Positions 1 to 9,669 of a stretch of 64,000 nucleotides of DNA are shown here, in pieces. This DNA comes from DASTCZ01 sp035308165 (GTDB taxonomy: Bacteria > Acidobacteriota > Terriglobia > Acidiferrales > UBA7541), in contig DATGHC010000051.1 in NCBI GenBank assembly GCA_035308165.1, positions 38,107 through 102,106 of the forward strand, given 5' to 3'. The notes beneath the pieces are model-generated. The model was not told the origin of the DNA and did not search any database. It saw only the letters and a list, made by a program, of their open reading frames with translations. The translations under genes and the position numbers were made by a program. Every line of letters starts with the position of its first letter. The first letter of the stretch is position 1.

Positions 1-814
1 TAGCGAAAATGTTGGGCATAAAGAAATGAGAATGGCTGGCCAGAATGTAAACGTGTTTGTGTCCCGACAGATAGAGGCGCAACAAATCCTGGTACACGCG
101 CCGCCCACTGGAAAGGCCGGTGGGAGAACCGCTCATGCTGTGGTCGTCGGAAAGACTATCGGGGAGCGCCTCATGCATACCGATGACGACTGTGGCAAGG
201 TCAGGATCGGCGGCGTCGCGTTCCAAGAGTCTTTCGAGCCAGAGCACCTGCTCGGGATCGAACTGGTCAGTGGTGGCGTTGTCCAGGTTGATGAAATCAA
301 CGTTGTGCTCGCGCCAGTGGTAGTAGGTGCGCAAACGATGATCGCGAGGATCGTCGCGCAGGCGTTGCGCGTGAATTTCGGGTCTCTCAAGCCAATCCGC
401 GAATTGCGAGATGTACTCCTCGCGGGTCTTCGGCGGAATCGTTTCGTGGTTGCCGATTCCCAAGAAAACCGGCAAATCTCCAAAGGGCGCGATCTGATTG
501 TCCAAAAAATCCTGCCACTCCGTCCCCTGGTATTCCGACAAGGTTAGCAGCCGCCCTTTGTGTTCCGGCTGGTGGGTGAAGTCCTCGTCAAAAGTGTAGG
601 TGGCCCTGAAGTCTCCCATGTGCCAATAAAAATCCGGATGGCGCTGGAGTACATCGGCGGCGATGGAGGGCATCACCACATCGCCGCAGTTGCGCGAATC
701 GCCCGAAACGGCGAATTTCCACGTTTCGTCCGGCGGCGTTTGTCCAGAGGACGCGCCACCGAAAAGCGCAGCAGTAATCAATGTCAACCCTGCGTAGAAT
801 CGCCCGCCCGGCAT
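1..814 (-). CDS. Secreted metallophosphoesterase, 3' end beyond the window
   Basis: Reading leftwards from an ATG at 814 gives 271 open codons running off the left edge, so the C-terminus is missing. A GGAGGG Shine-Dalgarno lies four bases upstream of the ATG. The N-terminus has a hydrophobic signal-like segment (GLTLITAALFGGASS). Calcineurin-like metallophosphoesterase motifs follow in order: GDSRNCGD, HMGDF, GIGNHE, VIGMHEA and SHSHF. These supply the Asp, His and Asn ligands of a two-metal centre, so it is a phosphoesterase; the substrate cannot be read from sequence. The export signal suggests action outside the cytoplasm. It is transcribed away from the M28 peptidase gene, with about 270 bp between them. 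Family is sure; the exact role is unknown. Confidence 0.85.
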   Translation of the reverse strand, partial: MPGGRFYAGLTLITAALFGGASSGQTPPDETWKFAVSGDSRNCGDVVMPSIAADVLQRHPDFYWHMGDFRATYTFDEDFTHQPEHKGRLLTLSEYQGTEWQDFLDNQIAPFGDLPVFLGIGNHETIPPKTREEYISQFADWLERPEIHAQRLRDDPRDHRLRTYYHWREHNVDFINLDNATTDQFDPEQVLWLERLLERDAADPDLATVVIGMHEALPDSLSDDHSMSGSPTGLSSGRRVYQDLLRLYLSGHKHVYILASHSHFFMPNIFA

Positions 815-983
815 CAATCCCTCCGAGATCTTGCCCACGTGATCCAGGATTCCAAGCACATCATGCTATCAGAGACTTGGAGAGTTGAAAAAAGAAACGC
901 CTTCGGGATGAGGAAATGGAATAGGCTTTCCTTCACTTTAATTCATGGTTTCAAATAAGCCTGGAGGCAGATTGGCATTCCCG

Positions 984-989
984 TATAAT
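984..989 (+). promoter_or_regulatory. Possible -10 box upstream of the M28 peptidase gene
   Basis: A perfect TATAAT stands about 100 bp before the peptidase start, in the divergent intergenic region 815-1086. No good -35 element is visible at 16-18 bp spacing, so this is only a candidate. I see nothing else in this intergenic region. Confidence 0.3.
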
Positions 990-1086
990 CGGCGCTCCGG
1001 TTTCAATACTTTCCCAGAAGATGTCACTTGCGATAGAGTTGCGGCGGCTTCGGGGCATCTGCTGCTGAATTGTTGAGGAGGATTTC

Positions 1087-3390
1087 ATGAAGCGGACTGT
1101 GGTTCTGGGATTGGTTTCCGCGGTGGCGCTGGCATTGCCGGCGCTTACGCAGGAGCGGCAGATGTCACTTGACGGGTATTCAGCTGATTCCGCGCGGAAC
1201 GAGATTCAGTGGGAGCAGAAATTTCGCGCCATGCCTTCGGCCGACAATATGCGCGAGGCCATGCGCCGGCTGACTCTGCATCCGCATCACGTCGGCTCGC
1301 CCTATGATAAAGACAACGCCGAATGGCTGCTGGCACAGTTCAAACAGTATGGCTGGGACGCGCACATTGAGTCCTTCAATGTACTTTTCCCGACGCCAAA
1401 GGAACGCACCGTCGAGCTGGTGGAACCGACGAAATTTGTCGCCAAGCTTCAGGAACCGCCCGTCTCAGGAGATCCCACATCAGGCCAGCAGAGCGAACAA
1501 CTTCCCAGCTACAACGCCTACTCAATTGATGGAGACGTGACCGCGCCGCTTGTGTATGTGAACTACGGCGCCCCCGCCGATTACGAGGAGCTGGACCGTC
1601 ACGGAGTTTCCGTGAAGGGCGCCATCGTGATCGCGCGGTACGGCCAAACCTGGCGGGGCATCAAGCCCAAAGTTGCGGGCGAACATGGGGCCATTGGCTG
1701 CATTATTTATTCCGATCCTCGCGATGATGGCTATTTTGAAGGCGGTGTTTTCCCTGACGGTCCTTACCGCCCGAAAGACGGAGTGCAGCGTGGAAGCGTC
1801 GCTGACATGCCGCTCTATCCTGGCGATCCGCTCACCCCGGGCGTCGGTTCAAAGTCTGACGCGAAGACTTTCGATATTAAGGATGCCAAGACCCTCACGA
1901 CGATTCCTGTTCTTCCGATTTCATATGCTGACGCGCAACCCTTGCTCGAAGCCCTAAGAGGTTCTGTAGCGCCACCAGCATGGCGCGGCGGTTTGCCCAT
2001 CACCTATCACATCGGGCCTGGCCCGGCGAAGGTTCATCTGAAAGTGAAATCCAATTGGGATTTGAAACCGGTTTATGACGTGATCGCGAAAATCGCGGGC
2101 GCCACAGAACCTGACGAGTGGGTTATCCGCGGGAACCATCACGACGCCTGGGTGAATGGAGCCGACGATCCAATATCCGGCCAGGTCTCACTGTTGGAGG
2201 AGGCTCGCGCGATGGGCGAGCTTGTGAAGGCCGGATGGAAACCGAAGCGGACCATTATTTATTGCGCGTGGGATGGAGAGGAGCCGGGTCTGCTTGGGTC
2301 AACCGAGTGGGCCGAAACGCACGCGGATGAACTGAAGCAGCACGCCGTGGTTTACATCAATTCAGACAACAGCAGCCGTGGTTTCCTGAACGCTTCCGGG
2401 TCGCACTCTCTTGAGCCGTTCATAAATGATATTGCGCGCAGCATTACCGACCCAGAAAAAAATATTTCCGTGTGGCAACGCGATCAGTTGCGACGCAGCG
2501 GCGGCGGTGGCGGACGTGGCGGCCGGGGAGATGCAGCGGCGGCTCCGCCCGCTGGGCAAGGGCGTGGAGGAGGGAATTTCCAAATCGGAGCACTCGGTTC
2601 AGGCTCCGACTACACCGTCTACCTCGACTTCCTGGGGATTGCCTCCATGGATCTTCGCTATGGCGGGGAGGGCAGCAGCGCCGGTGTTTATCACTCGATT
2701 TATGATGATTTTTACTGGTTCACGCATTTCAGCGATCCCAATTTCATTTACTGTCGGGCCCTTTCGCAAACCATTGGCACAGCGGTAATCCGCATGGCCG
2801 ATGCCGATTTGCTGCCTTACGATTTCAACGCACTGACGGCGACGGTGCGGCGGTACGAAACGGAACTGGAGACGCTGGCTCAGACGGAACGCGATCAGAT
2901 CATTGAGCGAAATCGGCAGATCGATGACAAGGTTTTTGACGCCATGGCCGATCCGCAGGAAACGTATGTTCCTCCTGCACGCGAAGATGTGCCGCCATTC
3001 TTCAATTTTGCGCCACTGCGAAACGCCCTTGAAACATTGGCCCATTCCTCCGAGCGCTATGGCCGCGCACACTCGCGGGCCATGCAAAATGGTGGAGCTG
3101 CGATCGCCTCCGCGTCGCTCGCGGATGTGAACATGCGATTGCTGCATTGCGAACGCGCGCTCACCGACGACAAGGGGCTGCCAGGCCGGCCATGGTTCAA
3201 GCACATGCTCTATGCGCCGGGCTTCTATACGGGCTATGGAGTGAAGACAATTCCCGCCGTGCGCGAGGCCATCGAGCAAAAGCAATGGGATCGCGTCAGC
3301 GAGCAGATCCCCCGGGTGAGCGTGGTCCTCGAAAAGGAAGCAGCCGCGATTGACGCCGCGTCGGCCGCGCTCGAGCAGGCCATTCACTGA
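1087..3390 (+). CDS. Secreted M28B metallopeptidase (glutamate carboxypeptidase II-like)
   Basis: 767 residues, with a signal peptide (MKRTVVLGLVSAVALALPA) and a GAGGAGG ribosome site before the ATG. The layout matches glutamate carboxypeptidase II and transferrin receptor proteins: a protease-associated domain inserted at about residues 130-260, a zinc peptidase core, and a C-terminal dimerisation-like helical domain. The two-zinc ligands are all visible: His351 in GNHHDAW, Asp361 in GADDP, Glu398/Glu399 in DGEEPG, Asp427 in NSDNSS and His536 in VYHSIYDD. It should cleave C-terminal acidic or other residues from peptides outside the cytoplasm. Odd feature: a Gly/Arg/Ala-rich stretch at about residues 470-500 inside the catalytic domain, probably a disordered loop. 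Substrate preference is not predictable. Confidence 0.92.
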   Translation: MKRTVVLGLVSAVALALPALTQERQMSLDGYSADSARNEIQWEQKFRAMPSADNMREAMRRLTLHPHHVGSPYDKDNAEWLLAQFKQYGWDAHIESFNVLFPTPKERTVELVEPTKFVAKLQEPPVSGDPTSGQQSEQLPSYNAYSIDGDVTAPLVYVNYGAPADYEELDRHGVSVKGAIVIARYGQTWRGIKPKVAGEHGAIGCIIYSDPRDDGYFEGGVFPDGPYRPKDGVQRGSVADMPLYPGDPLTPGVGSKSDAKTFDIKDAKTLTTIPVLPISYADAQPLLEALRGSVAPPAWRGGLPITYHIGPGPAKVHLKVKSNWDLKPVYDVIAKIAGATEPDEWVIRGNHHDAWVNGADDPISGQVSLLEEARAMGELVKAGWKPKRTIIYCAWDGEEPGLLGSTEWAETHADELKQHAVVYINSDNSSRGFLNASGSHSLEPFINDIARSITDPEKNISVWQRDQLRRSGGGGGRGGRGDAAAAPPAGQGRGGGNFQIGALGSGSDYTVYLDFLGIASMDLRYGGEGSSAGVYHSIYDDFYWFTHFSDPNFIYCRALSQTIGTAVIRMADADLLPYDFNALTATVRRYETELETLAQTERDQIIERNRQIDDKVFDAMADPQETYVPPAREDVPPFFNFAPLRNALETLAHSSERYGRAHSRAMQNGGAAIASASLADVNMRLLHCERALTDDKGLPGRPWFKHMLYAPGFYTGYGVKTIPAVREAIEQKQWDRVSEQIPRVSVVLEKEAAAIDAASAALEQAIH

Positions 3391-3475
3391 ACCACTTTTG
3401 AAGAGTTGGGTGGAAACGTCACATGGCGCGAAGTTTGTCGCGCGGGAATGTGCCGCCTCCCCTTATACTGTAAGT

Positions 3476-3739
3476 ATGGCGCGTGGATGGGAAAGCAAGT
3501 CGGTGGAAAATCAGATTGATTTGGCCACCCAGAAATCCGAGCACCAGGAATCAGTCCACGAGGCCAAATCGCGAAAGGGCCAAGAAAATCATACCCGCGA
3601 GATGGAGCTTTTGCGGCTAGCGCGATCCAACATCACACAAAAGCTTGACGCAACGGAGAATCTCCGCTATCAGAAGCAGTTGAAAGACGCACTCGCCGAG
3701 ATTGACTCCCAAATCGCCGCACTCGCCGCCAAGAAGTAA
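3476..3739 (+). CDS. Small charged coiled-coil protein, unknown function
   Basis: An 87-residue protein starting MARGWESKSVENQ. It is highly charged, has no hydrophobic segment and consists mainly of predicted helix (QIDLATQKSEHQESVHEAK; LRYQKQLKDALAEIDSQI), so a coiled coil or DNA/RNA-associated helical protein is likely. The frame is open further upstream, but I chose the ATG at 3476 because the protein character starts there. A -10-like TATACT at 3464-3469 lies only six bases before this ATG and there is no Shine-Dalgarno, which suggests a leaderless mRNA. It lies 85 bp after the M28 peptidase gene. I do not recognise the family. Confidence 0.65.
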   Translation: MARGWESKSVENQIDLATQKSEHQESVHEAKSRKGQENHTREMELLRLARSNITQKLDATENLRYQKQLKDALAEIDSQIAALAAKK

Positions 3740-3760
3740 GCGGCTAGTCTCCAAGAAATA

Positions 3761-6700
3761 CTACTCTCCGAATCGCGCAATCACTTTGCCGTCAATTTTA
3801 TTGATCAAAATGAGCTCGGCGCGCCCCGGAGCAAGTTTGGCGCGAATTTCGCCGCCGGTCAGGCGGTCATTTATTGAAACCTCATTTTCGGTCGCCGACT
3901 CGGAAACCAACAAATAAAGCACACTGTCCGCCAGATAGATCGGACGAATCAGGACTCCCGCAGGTGCCTGTCCCTCAAATGGCGAATGGACGCCGGAATG
4001 TCCCATTACCCAAGTGTAGACGTCAGCGGCGGGTTGCAGTCCGTCGGCGAGCTCGACTGGTTCACTGACAACGATGACTTTTCCTTTGCCGTGCGGCAAG
4101 ACGTGAAAAGTTTCACCGTTCGTAAATTGAGAGGACTCCACGGATTGTTGCTTGTCAAAGCTGAAACTTAGAATGATGGGTCGGTCGTTTTTTTCGTTGC
4201 CGACTTGCTGTTCTGAGTTTCGCAACAGAATTGACTTTGGAGCAGCCGCCGCCCCCAGTGCCGCGAGGCGCTGAGTAACGCGCCAGTGGGCGTCACGCTC
4301 AACCGATCCAGTCACCAATAGCGTGCCGCCACCATCCACGAAATCGAGCAGCGCCTTCCACGCCTCATCGCTGAGTGCTTGGGGCGCAGGGAGGATTGCG
4401 AGTTTTACGTGTTTTAGACTTTCAACACCTTTTGCGACCTGATTTTCAGTGAATACAATTGCCGGCACGCGGCAATAATAATGAATTGCACGCACCGACT
4501 TTTGCTGCGCTTCTGTCGCCAAAGCTTGAAGCGGGGAATACTGCATGGTCTGCGATGTCACGATGGTTACTTCCGGCATTTGTGCGCCCGACATGTGCGG
4601 CCCCGCGGCCGCCGCAAATTGGGCAAATCGCCGCAACAGTTCCGCCTCCGGTTTCTCCGTGCCGTCGGGGCGCACAGCGCCGATGGTGGCTTCGCGATCA
4701 TCGCGCTGCAATGGATTCACATTCCAAAGCCAGTGGATGGCTCCAGCACTGGTGCCCGCGGCCATGGCCAGTTTTCTTTCCAGCAGAGTTGTCTCTTCCT
4801 CCAGACTGCGATGCGGACCCCCATCCACGCGCATCTCGTGACTCACTCCGGTTTCCTGCACGAGCATGGGTTTGCCGGGAACCTTTGCGACCAGAGAATC
4901 CCAAAGCAGGGCGTCGCTGAGCCACCACGTGTGGGTAGTCGTGAAATCCACCGTATCGCCGAAGAATGCGGGTGAAGGACGATCACCGCCGCCACCTTCA
5001 TCCTGCCCAACGGTTACCAGCTGTTTGCTGCCCACAGAGCGGATGGCGCCCGCAATTGCCGCCGCCCAATCGCGGAAAGCGTCTTGCGCGAAGTGCTCGT
5101 AATCCATGGCCCGAAGCGAAGTATTGAAGGGCCACGCTTCGTACTGCGCTCGATTGGAAAACTCCGCCTCGGCGGGCAGCGGGACCGGCGAGCCGGGCGG
5201 CACGGGAGTGCTGCGCCAGGCTTCAGCCATTGCGCCGCGATCAGCATAGTGCTGGGTCAGCCAAGCGTTCCACGCCGCCAATTCGTTGGCATCGCCGTTT
5301 GGACGCGTCTGCCAGACGCGTTGCGGATTGGAAAAACTGGGCTCATTAATTAAGTCCCAGGCCAGATAAGGCACATCTCGGAAGCGTTCAACGAACGGGA
5401 GGATCAGTTCCTTTTGCAGCCGGACGGATTCGGGATCCAGGTACGGATTGCCGCCTCCCAGTACTTCCGGCATGAACGCGAAAAAAGTGAATTGAACCAC
5501 GAGCCCATTGTGCCGGGCGGTCATTAGATAGGCCTCCATCGCGCGCAACATTTCTTCGTGGATCACGCCGCTCTGCTTCATCACCTGGTCCCACGCCGTC
5601 CACCAGCCTGTGCGGAGCATGTTCAATCCCGCCGCGTGGATTTCGGCCATGTCACGGTCCCACAGCCAGGGATTTGGGCGCATGAAAAACTGGCGCTGGA
5701 CGTCGCTGGCCATGTAGGTGGTGCCGGCGACGAGGATCGGTTTCCCATCCAAAGTGAAGTAATCGCCGGCGACACCAACGCGCGGCCCCGACTTTAGCAA
5801 GCTTTCGTCGCGCAGCCAGAAGCCAGTTCGATAGACTTCACGAACCTCACCATTCAGGTAGAGCCGCGCGATTACCGAATGAAGGCCTTTCCCCGAAGAT
5901 GCAGGCAAGGTTATTTGCGAAGTGAATGGGAAGCCAGCAGGAGCCACTTGAATTATTTCGGTCGTTCGGTTTCCAACTTCAGGCTCACAGGTCAACTCGA
6001 TCTTTGCTGAAGCTCCCATCGCCTGTTCCGTTATTGGGATCATGCCGCGAGGGGCTGCACCGAATCGCTGCCAATGCAAATTAAATATAAGCGGTTCCCC
6101 CGGCAGGAACAGTGGCAACGAAGGTTGCACAGTGAAATCTTCGGCGCTGTCCGCGGCGCGTTGAGCAAGCGCTGCCACGAGATCTTTTGCAGTGGGGCTC
6201 GCGTAAAAACCATCACTCAGCTCGCAGTTGACGAAAATCCATCGGCCTCCGGCGAATTGATTCTGAACATGATCAAGTTCGATTACGGGTGCCGTGAGTT
6301 TCCGGCCGTTGGCCACTCCCCAAACGAGACTATCGAGCCGCGTGTCGAGGGTGCCGGCGGATCCATCGCGTTTGTAGAGGTCCGCATCGGTGAGGCGCAC
6401 CGTGGCACTCCACGCGCGCTTCCAAGCAAATTCCGGCAATTTTAGAAATTGGAAATCCTCGTTCGGAGTGAATTTAGCCGCATCCGAACCCGGCGTTTCC
6501 TGGTAATCGTTCAAAAAAAGGGTGCGCGCATACGCCTGAACTGGCAGGCGCAAGTGCCAGGTGTCCTTGTCTTTGTTTGCTCCGCGGGTGAATGGCCGGC
6601 CGCCGAGCACAAGCAGATTTCCGCCGTGCTCAAGATATTTGTGAATGGCTTCCCAATGTTCTTCAGGAAATGCCGAGCCGAAGGGCAGAATAAGCAACTG

Positions 6701-6943
6701 GGTTTGCTTTGCTGAGAGAGCTTCATCCAGGCCGTCTGCGGAAATGAAATCCGCCTTGGGCAAGATGGCGCTTAGTTGAGCGTGAGACGGTTCAGCGGAG
6801 TCTGCCACAGGAAATCCATCTTCCCAAAAAACGACCACGGATTGCCGTGGGGCTTGGCTCCATGCGGGGATACCAACTGCAAGAAATATCGCGGGTGCCA
6901 GAATTAGTCGTGCCGATAGAATCGCTCGCAAAAAGTCGTTCAT
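3761..6943 (-). CDS. Secreted clan GH-A glycoside hydrolase, beta-galactosidase-like
   Basis: 1060 residues from the ATG at 6943. The open frame extends to 7246, but that part overlaps the next gene's coding sequence and reads as junk; from 6943 a clear signal peptide begins (MNDFLRAILSARLILAPAIF). The order is: a glutamine-amidotransferase-like domain (about residues 35-120), a beta-rich region, a TIM barrel with acid/base Glu534 in WDLINEPS and nucleophile Glu697 in LVQETGVS, then a second amidotransferase-like domain of the kind seen after GH42 barrels. The two glutamates place it in clan GH-A (GH2/GH5/GH42 type), so it probably removes beta-linked galactose or a related sugar outside the cytoplasm. 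The exact family and substrate are not certain. Confidence 0.8.
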   Translation of the reverse strand: MNDFLRAILSARLILAPAIFLAVGIPAWSQAPRQSVVVFWEDGFPVADSAEPSHAQLSAILPKADFISADGLDEALSAKQTQLLILPFGSAFPEEHWEAIHKYLEHGGNLLVLGGRPFTRGANKDKDTWHLRLPVQAYARTLFLNDYQETPGSDAAKFTPNEDFQFLKLPEFAWKRAWSATVRLTDADLYKRDGSAGTLDTRLDSLVWGVANGRKLTAPVIELDHVQNQFAGGRWIFVNCELSDGFYASPTAKDLVAALAQRAADSAEDFTVQPSLPLFLPGEPLIFNLHWQRFGAAPRGMIPITEQAMGASAKIELTCEPEVGNRTTEIIQVAPAGFPFTSQITLPASSGKGLHSVIARLYLNGEVREVYRTGFWLRDESLLKSGPRVGVAGDYFTLDGKPILVAGTTYMASDVQRQFFMRPNPWLWDRDMAEIHAAGLNMLRTGWWTAWDQVMKQSGVIHEEMLRAMEAYLMTARHNGLVVQFTFFAFMPEVLGGGNPYLDPESVRLQKELILPFVERFRDVPYLAWDLINEPSFSNPQRVWQTRPNGDANELAAWNAWLTQHYADRGAMAEAWRSTPVPPGSPVPLPAEAEFSNRAQYEAWPFNTSLRAMDYEHFAQDAFRDWAAAIAGAIRSVGSKQLVTVGQDEGGGGDRPSPAFFGDTVDFTTTHTWWLSDALLWDSLVAKVPGKPMLVQETGVSHEMRVDGGPHRSLEEETTLLERKLAMAAGTSAGAIHWLWNVNPLQRDDREATIGAVRPDGTEKPEAELLRRFAQFAAAAGPHMSGAQMPEVTIVTSQTMQYSPLQALATEAQQKSVRAIHYYCRVPAIVFTENQVAKGVESLKHVKLAILPAPQALSDEAWKALLDFVDGGGTLLVTGSVERDAHWRVTQRLAALGAAAAPKSILLRNSEQQVGNEKNDRPIILSFSFDKQQSVESSQFTNGETFHVLPHGKGKVIVVSEPVELADGLQPAADVYTWVMGHSGVHSPFEGQAPAGVLIRPIYLADSVLYLLVSESATENEVSINDRLTGGEIRAKLAPGRAELILINKIDGKVIARFGE

Positions 6944-7035
6944 TCGCACCACGATTGCCCCTCCCGCCATTTGCGGCCGCACAGTGCTGGGCGATTCTAT
7001 CGAATCATTCTCGAATAAGCGCTCACTTTCGCGGG

Positions 7036-7875
7036 TTACGACCGGGTATGGATGTATTCGGCCAGCGCCTCTTCCCACGGGCGCGGCACGGCGATGCTGG
7101 CCTGCCTGAGCGCCTGCATATCCATCACCGCATATTTCAGGCGCACGGCGCGGCGCCCCATCTCGGCGCCCTTTTTGCCGATCACACGGGACACATCCAG
7201 TCCCGCCAGTTCCGCGGCACGCAGGGCGATATCCAGCCTGCTGCACGCGCCCGTATTTGCGAGATGGAACACGCCGTATCGCTTCATCTCCACTACTTCC
7301 ATGATTTTTTGCGCCGCGTCCAAGGTATAAAGCGCGCCCCCAATCTGGTCGGAGGCGGCAATAAACGCCTCTCCACTCGCCAAATTCCGCAGGCCCTTAT
7401 CGACGAAATTCGTTTTCCCTGGCCCGAAGAGCACGGGAATGCGGAATACCCAGTGTTCACGCAAGACATTCACAATGTGTTCAGCGAGTAATTTGGTGCG
7501 GCCATACACAGTCGGCGGGTTTGTCGCGTCGGATTCAGTGTAAGGAGTGTTCTTCAGCTCATCGAAAACCGCATCGGTTGAAATGTATGCGACCGCCGCG
7601 TTCACAGCGCGCGCAGATTCCACCACATTCCGAGTTCCCTCCACATTCACCAACTGCGCCCTTGCAGGATCGCTTTCACAAATATCAAGATCAGGGATTG
7701 CCGCAGCATGAATCACCAACTCGGGACGAAAATACTTGAATGCAGCGCGGACGGCTGCCGCGTCAGTGATGTCCGCTTCGGCACGCGTCAGGGGAAACGC
7801 ATCGTGGTTCTGATGGAAAACCTGCACCAGACCATGGCCAAGCAATCCCGCAGCACCCGTAATTAGGATCTTCAT
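7036..7875 (-). CDS. RmlD-like NAD(P)-dependent sugar nucleotide reductase/epimerase
   Basis: 279 residues from the ATG at 7875 (MKILITGAAG); the frame is open to 7953 but the Rossmann fold begins immediately at this ATG. It has the glycine-rich nucleotide site GAAGLLGHG and the extended-SDR catalytic pair YGRTK. The overall sequence resembles dTDP-4-dehydrorhamnose reductase (RmlD/RfbD) and related SDR proteins. No other rhamnose genes lie nearby, so the rhamnose role is only a suggestion. It is transcribed in the same direction as the glycosidase gene 92 bp downstream, so the two may share an mRNA. Confidence 0.75.
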   Translation of the reverse strand: MKILITGAAGLLGHGLVQVFHQNHDAFPLTRAEADITDAAAVRAAFKYFRPELVIHAAAIPDLDICESDPARAQLVNVEGTRNVVESARAVNAAVAYISTDAVFDELKNTPYTESDATNPPTVYGRTKLLAEHIVNVLREHWVFRIPVLFGPGKTNFVDKGLRNLASGEAFIAASDQIGGALYTLDAAQKIMEVVEMKRYGVFHLANTGACSRLDIALRAAELAGLDVSRVIGKKGAEMGRRAVRLKYAVMDMQALRQASIAVPRPWEEALAEYIHTRS

Positions 7876-7939
7876 AGGAGTGGATACAGCAAGAACTCCG
7901 GGACGATTGTAACGAATATTGGGGCCATCGCCGCAATCT

Positions 7940-7977
7940 GGATGTGCCGTCAATTCACGGATGTGCCGTCAAATTAC
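7940..7977. repeat. Two-copy 19-bp tandem direct repeat in an intergenic region
   Basis: The 14-mer GGATGTGCCGTCAA occurs at 7940-7953 and again at 7959-7972, a 19-bp period (just under two helical turns), each followed by an AT-rich end. It lies 65 bp upstream of the RmlD-like gene and downstream of the helicase gene, so a regulator binding site for the RmlD-like gene is possible. I see no coding content in 7876-8089. Confidence 0.5.
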
Positions 7978-8089
7978 GTAAGTAAGCTTGAGCTTTGGAT
8001 ATTGCTGCGGAGTGACAGACGAATGGTTAACCGCGGACGATTCAGAAGAGGATGACGCGGGCGCGCCATCCCCTCACCGAACTTAAATC

Positions 8090-9403
8090 CTATCCTTCGA
8101 TCTGCGCCTGTAAAACTTCTCCCGGTAGCCGCCCGATGGCGAATTGGGAAGCGGAGCCAACGGCGTTTCCGCCCGAGGCGACGGCCTTATGTGGACGCGC
8201 ATAGAGTGGTTGCGATGCCGCGATCCGTCCTTGACCAGGAGCAGGCCGAGTTGGCGCCTCGCCGCCGATTTCGCGAACGCGTTCAATCTGAATGCCGAGC
8301 TTGCGCTCGAGCAACATCAGGTCCGACCGCTGCTCTCTGCCGAACAGCGTGGAAGCAATTCCTTTGGTGCCGGCGCGCCCCGTGCGTCCCACGCGGTGGA
8401 TGAAATTCTCCGCATCATCCGGCAGATCGTAATTGATGACGTGCGCGATGTCCTGCACGTGAATGCCGCGCGAGGCCACATCGGTGGCCACCAGGACGCG
8501 ATAGCGGCCCTGCTGGAATCCTGCGAGTGCCGCGTTGCGTTGGGATTGCGAGCGGTTGCCATGAATCATGGCTGCCTTAAAACCTTCGCGAATCAAATTA
8601 TTGGCGAGCCTTTCGGTCCCGCGCTTCGTCCGCGCGAACACCAGGCAGCGCCCGGTCTCCGCCGCCAGCAAACGCTGCAGAGTCTCCTGCTTGCGATCCG
8701 CGGCGACTTCAATCGCCTGCACGCGGACATTCTCGGAATGTTTCAGTGTTGACCCGAACGCCAATCGCACCGGGTTGCGCATGTAATCATTCACCAGATG
8801 TGCGACCGAAGCTTCGAGCGTCGCCGAAAAGCACATCGTTTGGCGGTCCTTCGGTAAAGTAGCCGCGATTCTCTTGATCGCAGGAAGAAATCCCATGTCC
8901 AGCATGCGATCCGCTTCGTCGAGGATGAGTACACGTAGCGCGCGGAAATTAATTAGCTTGCGACCAAGGAAATCTTCCAATCGTCCAGGAGTGGCTACAA
9001 CCAGCCGCGCTCCTTTGTTAAGCGCGGTCAGTTGATTTCCTTCTGACAGTCCGCCAACCACCAGCGCCGCGGGCGAAAGCTTTTTGCCGCGCAACACGTT
9101 GTACTGCTCCACAGCCTGCATGGCCAGTTCGCGCGTGGGCACCAGCACCAGCGCCGCGATTCCTGGCGTGTCTTTCTGATGCAACTGCTCAATCACGGGG
9201 ATCAGGAACGCCAGCGTTTTGCCGGTTCCTGTCTGCGCCGTGGCGAGCACGTCCTTCCCTTCAAGCGCCTGCGGGATCGCCGCTGCTTGCACGGGAGTCG
9301 GCGTAACGAACTTCGCTGATGCGAGCCGCTCCTTCAAGTACTGCGAAATCGGTAATTCTGTGAAACTCTGCATTTCAATTTGTCTTTTCTCTGGCGGAGG
9401 CAT
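8090..9403 (-). CDS. DEAD-box ATP-dependent RNA helicase, RhlE-like
   Basis: 437 residues with the full DEAD-box motif set in order: a Q motif ending in PTPVQAAAIPQ, motif I ATAQTGTGKT, Ia PTRELAMQ, TPGR, motif II DEAD, motif III SAT, motif V ATDVASRGIHV and motif VI HRVGRTGR. It should use ATP to unwind short RNA duplexes in ribosome assembly or mRNA decay. The C-terminal tail of about 60 residues is basic and low in complexity, as in RhlE proteins. The start could be 9403 or the internal ATG at 9373 (MQSFTELPI); neither has a strong ribosome site. The upstream region 9404-9669 holds no gene I can support. Confidence 0.93.
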   Translation of the reverse strand: MPPPEKRQIEMQSFTELPISQYLKERLASAKFVTPTPVQAAAIPQALEGKDVLATAQTGTGKTLAFLIPVIEQLHQKDTPGIAALVLVPTRELAMQAVEQYNVLRGKKLSPAALVVGGLSEGNQLTALNKGARLVVATPGRLEDFLGRKLINFRALRVLILDEADRMLDMGFLPAIKRIAATLPKDRQTMCFSATLEASVAHLVNDYMRNPVRLAFGSTLKHSENVRVQAIEVAADRKQETLQRLLAAETGRCLVFARTKRGTERLANNLIREGFKAAMIHGNRSQSQRNAALAGFQQGRYRVLVATDVASRGIHVQDIAHVINYDLPDDAENFIHRVGRTGRAGTKGIASTLFGREQRSDLMLLERKLGIQIERVREIGGEAPTRPAPGQGRIAASQPLYARPHKAVASGGNAVGSASQFAIGRLPGEVLQAQIEG

Positions 9404-9669
9404 AGCGCCGCGCGCATCTCAAGGTTCGTACGCACACTGCTGCGTGCCTGGCCAGTTCAATTTTAGATTACGCTGAAGACTTACGGAGGAAACGAAGGCG
9501 GAAAATCCCGGATCGACTGCTGACTTCTGGACCAGAGGACCGCACTACACAACCGCTGTATTAAGCGCAAACGCAGTATATCACAGATGGCGCGATTCGC
9601 GGCTGCTTTCTTTCAGCTGAAAATTCCACTGCAACATGCCCGCGCAGTGGTAGTATTCCGCTCGAAACC

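Noticed and set aside
2599..3387. 262-codon minus-strand frame
   Set aside because: It overlaps the C-terminal part of the M28B peptidase, which is well supported, and has no family motifs.
6944..7246. N-terminal extension of the GH-A glycosidase to a GTG at 7246
   Set aside because: It overlaps the end of the RmlD-like gene and lacks protein character, whereas the signal peptide begins at the ATG at 6943.
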